This document shows, piece by piece, positions 60,051 to 64,000 of a DNA stretch of 64,000 nt. Origin of the DNA: Dactylellina haptotyla (lineage: Eukaryota > Ascomycota > Orbiliomycetes > Orbiliales > Orbiliaceae); NCBI GenBank assembly GCA_031310005.1, contig CM062381.1:310001-374000 (forward strand), in the 5' to 3' direction. Numbering within the stretch: position 1 is the first letter of the stretch; every line of letters starts with the position of its first letter. The notes beneath the pieces were generated by a model. The model saw only the letters and a list, made by a program, of their open reading frames with translations. It was not told the origin of the DNA and did no database searches. Made by a program: the position numbers and the translations under genes.

Positions 60051-62279
60051 TCATTCCTCTGGAGGGCTTTGGGGTGGCCCTGCGATTGAGATATCTGGGC
60101 TGATATCCTGATCATCGAAATTCCAAAAACTAGGTCCAGGGACACGCCAATCGCTGATATTGGGGAAATTGGTGGACTCAGTTTTCTCCTCTGTTCCTTC
60201 TTTCTCCTTTTGAGTCTTTTGGCGACTCTCCTGATCCCGTTTTCTCTTGGCAATTGCAAGGGAACGTTGGATGAGGGCAAGGTCTTCCTCTTCTCCGAGG
60301 AAATTATAGTGGTGAGAGTCACCGAATGGATCACGAGAACGGCGACCGAACTTGGTATACCAATTGCGATCGAGAGTCGAAGTTCTTCGTTGCTTCCAAT
60401 CTTGCTTTTTCTCGGATTTCTTCTTTTTAGCGTTGTAATCGTCTTCCTGCTCGGATGTTTCATCCAAGTGAATTTCTGGAGTTTCGGGGCGGGATGGGCC
60501 GATTCTTCCAGAGCGCGAGAAAGGCATGTAATTGGGATCCGATGGAAACGCTTTGAAAAATGGGTCAATTGTAGAGACGGGTTGAGTATTCGGGTTGTTC
60601 ATCCAATAGGCTATGGGGACACTTGCTTCGTAGCACTCCTTGGAGGCGGAAATACGCCATGTTGGATCAGATACCTGCCTTGGACTTGAGAATGGAGATG
60701 TGGAATTATCTGCATATCGACCTGGAGTTCTTGATGTGGGTGGGACCGGCCCCGCCAAATGAGAAGTTCGCCTCACAGGTTTCTTGCCTTTGCCAATGCT
60801 ATGTATTCTCTCTTCAGAAAATGGGTCCCCAAGTTGCGCAGTTAGGTTACGGGATAGTCTCTCCAAACTCTCTAAGTTTGGAACCTCAGTATTATGTTGC
60901 ATACCATCGGATATGCAAGGAATCTATTCAGAATTTCATTAACCTCAATAATTAGGAGATGGAGTACCTAAAAGAATACTTACTGGCATGTGCGGGGGTG
61001 TAGGATGGCCCAAATCAGAATTACTCAAGCCTGGCTCGGGGCGAGTGCTTTGAATCAAATCTACACTACTATGTCGCGGTCCCTGTGGTACATCCACATG
61101 ATCTCTGATAGAAGCATATCGGCGCTGTTCTTCTAAGAACAAGCGTTGTTCGCGAACCTGCTGATCTAATTGTTGGGAATTAACAATACCCATACGTCTC
61201 ATCCGTATGATTTCGGCATCGAGATTTATGTTCCGAGGAACGAAATTAGAAGGCATGTGCCGATCACCTGAGAAAGGGGGACTAGCTCTACCTGGTGATG
61301 GCAATGCTGGGTGAAAATGATGGGGGTGCGAATTGCGGGATAGAATATAACGCGACTGGGCGCTAGTGCGAAAGTATTGTGGTGGATTGATGATTGGCGC
61401 GTCTGTAGCGAGATATGAAGGAGATCTGACGACTGGATGAGAAACAATAGGCGGGCTTCCAAAAGGACCGGACCTCCCCGCAGTAGGGCTAGGACTATTA
61501 GCGAATGGTTGAGATGATCGTTGCGAATGAGAGCTGGGAGGACTAGTGCCAAAAAGCTCGATCGGATCTGGACCACTCGTCGGCCTTGCTAGAGGGGGCG
61601 TGCGCGGAGAATCGGGCGATTGTGATTGGTTTCTTCGTTTTTCCATAGCAGTTAGAAGGCTGATTTGGCGTCGCATCTCAGCTTCAGATATGCCACCCCA
61701 GGTGGTGGAGCTATCGTCTATAGAAAGACCTCCAACGCTTTCTGAGGCACCAGCTGTGCTGCTGGCATCAGAGCGAGCACTAGGACTATCATTTCTAGGA
61801 TCAGGTGCGAAAGCACTTCCCTCGAACCTAGGGCTCAAAATTGGACGTTGATACTGAGGACCTTGGGCATGTGGCTCAACCTCTGTGCGATCTGCTTCGA
61901 TGCTCCTGGTCTGGAAACGACCCTGGCGACCAATCGAGATTCGGTCTCGTTCCCTTGCTCGGTCTCTTGATCTTTCACGATGAAACCTAGGCGCACGGTC
62001 CTGTCCACGTTGACGCTCCATTTCAGGTGACGTTTCTGGAGTAACACAGGCTGCGAGTGCCGATGATTCACCCGGGTGTTCCGCACCTTGCCTGCGACTG
62101 AGCAATCTAGGAGACTCACGAGTTGCACGACGTTCTTCAGAAACTGGACTAGTTGGACCTAGAGGGTCAGAAGCAGAGGGGCTCCGATTTTGGCGTTTTG
62201 GAGGGGGCGAGGATTCTCCTGTTTGCAAGCTCTGCTCTGACGGTGGGTCTTTGTCGTGTCTTCTCTTAGGGGGTGGCAT
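60051..62279 (-). CDS. Long disordered Ser/Pro/Arg-rich protein
   Basis: Two exons, 62279-60984 and 60923-60051, give 722 residues, with a GTAAGT donor and GAATAG acceptor in phase. MPPPKRRHDKDPPSEQ and RQRGQDRAPRFHRERSRDRA are basic, possibly nuclear-localising. The chain is low in hydrophobics and high in Ser, Pro and Arg throughout. Short, more ordered pieces are the possible coiled segment GIVNSQQLDQQVREQRLFLE and a Lys/Glu-rich helix near the end (YNAKKKKSEKKQDWKQRR). No known domain was recognised. The RS-like N-terminus could suggest RNA-linked or chromatin work, but that is a guess. An overlapping upstream frame (62159-62560) is open for 400 bases in another phase and may be leader sequence. 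Confidence 0.6.
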
Positions 62280-63825
62280 TCTGTCAAGCCAACTTGTAGA
62301 AGGAAATTCTGATAGGAAGGGAAAATATTCAAAGCGGGATAACCGCGAGAACGTTGCACCGAGGGAATCGATAGCGCAGCTGCGATATCAAATTTCAGAT
62401 TCGGGCTCAAAGTCAGCAGTTTATCCGCCCAGGGAAGATCAGGATCTACCTGATCGCTTAACGGCGGCAAGGGCTTCGAAGACACGATTGCGACGACAGT
62501 CGGCGTTACTGGTCGAGGTGGAAAGTGGGCGATAGGGAGGTTGAAGTGTAGAGAAGCTTCCGGGCCCAGCTATCCTGCGGTTGGGGCAATCAACATCGCA
62601 GGTGGTCGTGGTGTCGTATCAAAATGCAGCTTCCCGCAGTTGTGACGTCCAATTATGCAGCAATTCAGCCTCCCTCTGGCAACACAAGGAGGAGGAGGCT
62701 GTAATCATTCCACAATTGCACAATAGAAATCGAATATATTCACCCGCAAATTAAATTAGCAGGAGTAGGAAGGTAGAGGCATCGGATCAGGTCCTGAGTA
62801 GTTCCGAAGCTATCACTATCCCTGCCGCTAAAATCAGATCCTTGTGCAACTCTGCGGCTTGGACTTGAGTTTGGAGGCTCGCATCCGTTTCTTTGTTGCA
62901 CAAGATATCCCTGTTGCATTTTGCCGGTCAACAACACGAATTAGGAGACCAGCCCATTCATTTCTCGGTCGAGATCAAGTCCTGCTCCAATTCTACTCTA
63001 GGTCTGATTGTTTGGTTCAGAGTAACCAGCCGATAAAATGGCACTGCAGAATTTGATAAAAGAGAATTTCATTATCATCGCTCTAGCCTTAAAAGTAAGT
63101 TATGCACAGAACAAAGCATTTACCAGCACGTATCACAAATTCTTTCGCGCGATAAAGCCCAAGCAGTGAGCCTACGATCCGGCCTCAGAGACCGTATGTG
63201 GCTGTTAGTGCTTGGGCTCCAGAAAGTACCATTCCATTTGAGGCCAATGTGAGGTTTCGGGTATTGGACCTTTCGCGTCAACGCATCATATGATATTCCC
63301 TATAACCCTCTTTCTCCCCCAATCCCTAGATCCATGCAGAATTGAACAGCTGGCACATGTTACACAGTCGCTTTGATCAATTCGAAGACTTTGGGAATCG
63401 ATATTTCGGGGTCCCAGCGGTATCACCGCGAGCTGAATTGTTACCCCGATAACGAATCTCCCAACTACTTGTGCAGCAAAATCCATAGAGCAAACACTTT
63501 GACACCAATTTTGCAAAATCTCTTCAGACGCTACGTTACAACTTCAAAGGCAGGGTTCCTTGGGAATACAAATCGTACCATAGGCGTTTATTCTATAGTC
63601 TATAAGAAAGAGACGGCTCACGGAAATGAGATATCGCCAAACTGTAACTCGTCCGTTTCTTTGACTTTTATCGTCTGAGTAGCTTTACTATCATAGTTTT
63701 CCGGAGTTCTTCTCGTTGAATTGATCGCTCTTATCTTCCTATCGTTCCTGATTTTACTCTTTTACCCCCCTCTAAGCAAATACCCTATTTTCAACCCGCC
63801 TCTAGGTAAAAACACGCTCTGCACC
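62280..63825. other. Divergent gene-free region
   Basis: About 1.5 kb between the disordered gene and the gene at the right edge. Short open frames only. The last 100 bases before 63826 are pyrimidine-rich (CTTTTACCCCCCTC), like a fungal leader. Confidence 0.45.
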
Positions 63826-64000
63826 ATGGGCAATATCAACTCCAAACATTACCATACAGGCCAAAAGCCCGTCACCCTCCTTTGGAATGACGAGCTCATT
63901 GGTGCGTGTTCGCTCTCGGAGCTCCAACGTAATTTCCCCCGCCTGCGTCAAGGTTTTCACAACTTTGATCCTCGTGGAGAGCGCCTCTCTCGTACCCATG
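63826..64000 (+). CDS. Start of an unrecognised gene, truncated at the right edge
   Basis: ATG in an ideal context (GCACCATGGG) opens a frame that stays open to the window end, 58 codons. It begins MGNINSKHYHTGQKPV and continues TLLWNDELIGACSLSELQRN. Gly at position 2 and Ser at position 6 would allow N-myristoylation, but that is only pattern-based. Composition is coding-like and the upstream leader is pyrimidine-rich. No family was recognised, and introns beyond the window are possible. Confidence 0.5.
   Translation, partial: MGNINSKHYHTGQKPVTLLWNDELIGACSLSELQRNFPRLRQGFHNFDPRGERLSRTH

Noticed and set aside
62159-62560. Long open stretch upstream of, and overlapping, the disordered gene
   Set aside because: No ATG opens it, an in-frame stop precedes it, and no phase-consistent splice joins it to the downstream frame.

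Overview
The window reads as nuclear DNA of a filamentous ascomycete (Pezizomycotina). Genes are split by short introns of about 50-100 bases (one long intron in the E2 gene) with GT or occasional GC donors and branch motifs of the CTAAC/CTGAT type. The families present are typical of that group: CBM1 esterase, HsbA-like and GLEYA wall proteins, a Clr5/ankyrin protein and an F-box family. Genus and species cannot be read from the sequence alone. Exon structures below were joined by eye, using splice motifs, reading phase and protein-family fit.

Layout. 1-7308: the 3' end of a Sec7-type Arf exchange factor, convergent with a large NFX1-finger superfamily 1 helicase (ZNFX1/Hrr1-like). 7.3-16.4 kb: a loose region of secreted proteins, namely a 4-cysteine small secreted protein, a CBM1-CE2 esterase and an HsbA-like protein, plus an orphan 312-residue gene. 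17.1-22.9 kb: the ER P5A ATPase Spf1 (start codon apparently split by an intron) and an unknown gene. 23.4-36.2 kb: a cell-surface island with a short three-exon secreted protein, two GLEYA adhesin-like proteins with Thr/Val repeat stalks, and two tandem Kre9/KNH-domain single-pass membrane proteins. 36.7-40.4 kb: GC-rich, with the mitochondrial pyruvate dehydrogenase E2 subunit and an intact F-box protein. 42-49.2 kb: a Clr5/ankyrin gene and two decayed F-box paralogues. 49.2-51.7 kb: gene-free and AT-rich, carrying an inverted-repeat element. 51.7-56.7 kb: a protein with two successive PLP decarboxylase-like modules, facing a GNAT acetyltransferase. 57.2-59.5 kb: a relic of a peroxisomal hydratase-2 domain and a second HsbA-like gene. 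60-64 kb: a long disordered protein and the start of an unrecognised gene at the right edge.

How it fits together. Housekeeping genes (Sec7, Spf1, E2) are islands inside a fast-evolving stretch. The secreted and wall genes share a theme of surface adhesion and wall binding but are separate transcription units, so no operon-like logic is claimed. Signs of genome turnover include an in-frame TAG and a frameshift in one F-box copy, three frameshifts in the hydratase relic, a composite inverted repeat and a short motif in three dispersed copies. I saw no CRISPR array, rRNA, convincing tRNA, or intact transposase. Nothing here amounts to a clearly new multi-gene system; the most unusual items are the two-module PLP protein and the Cys/Thr-rich surface family.
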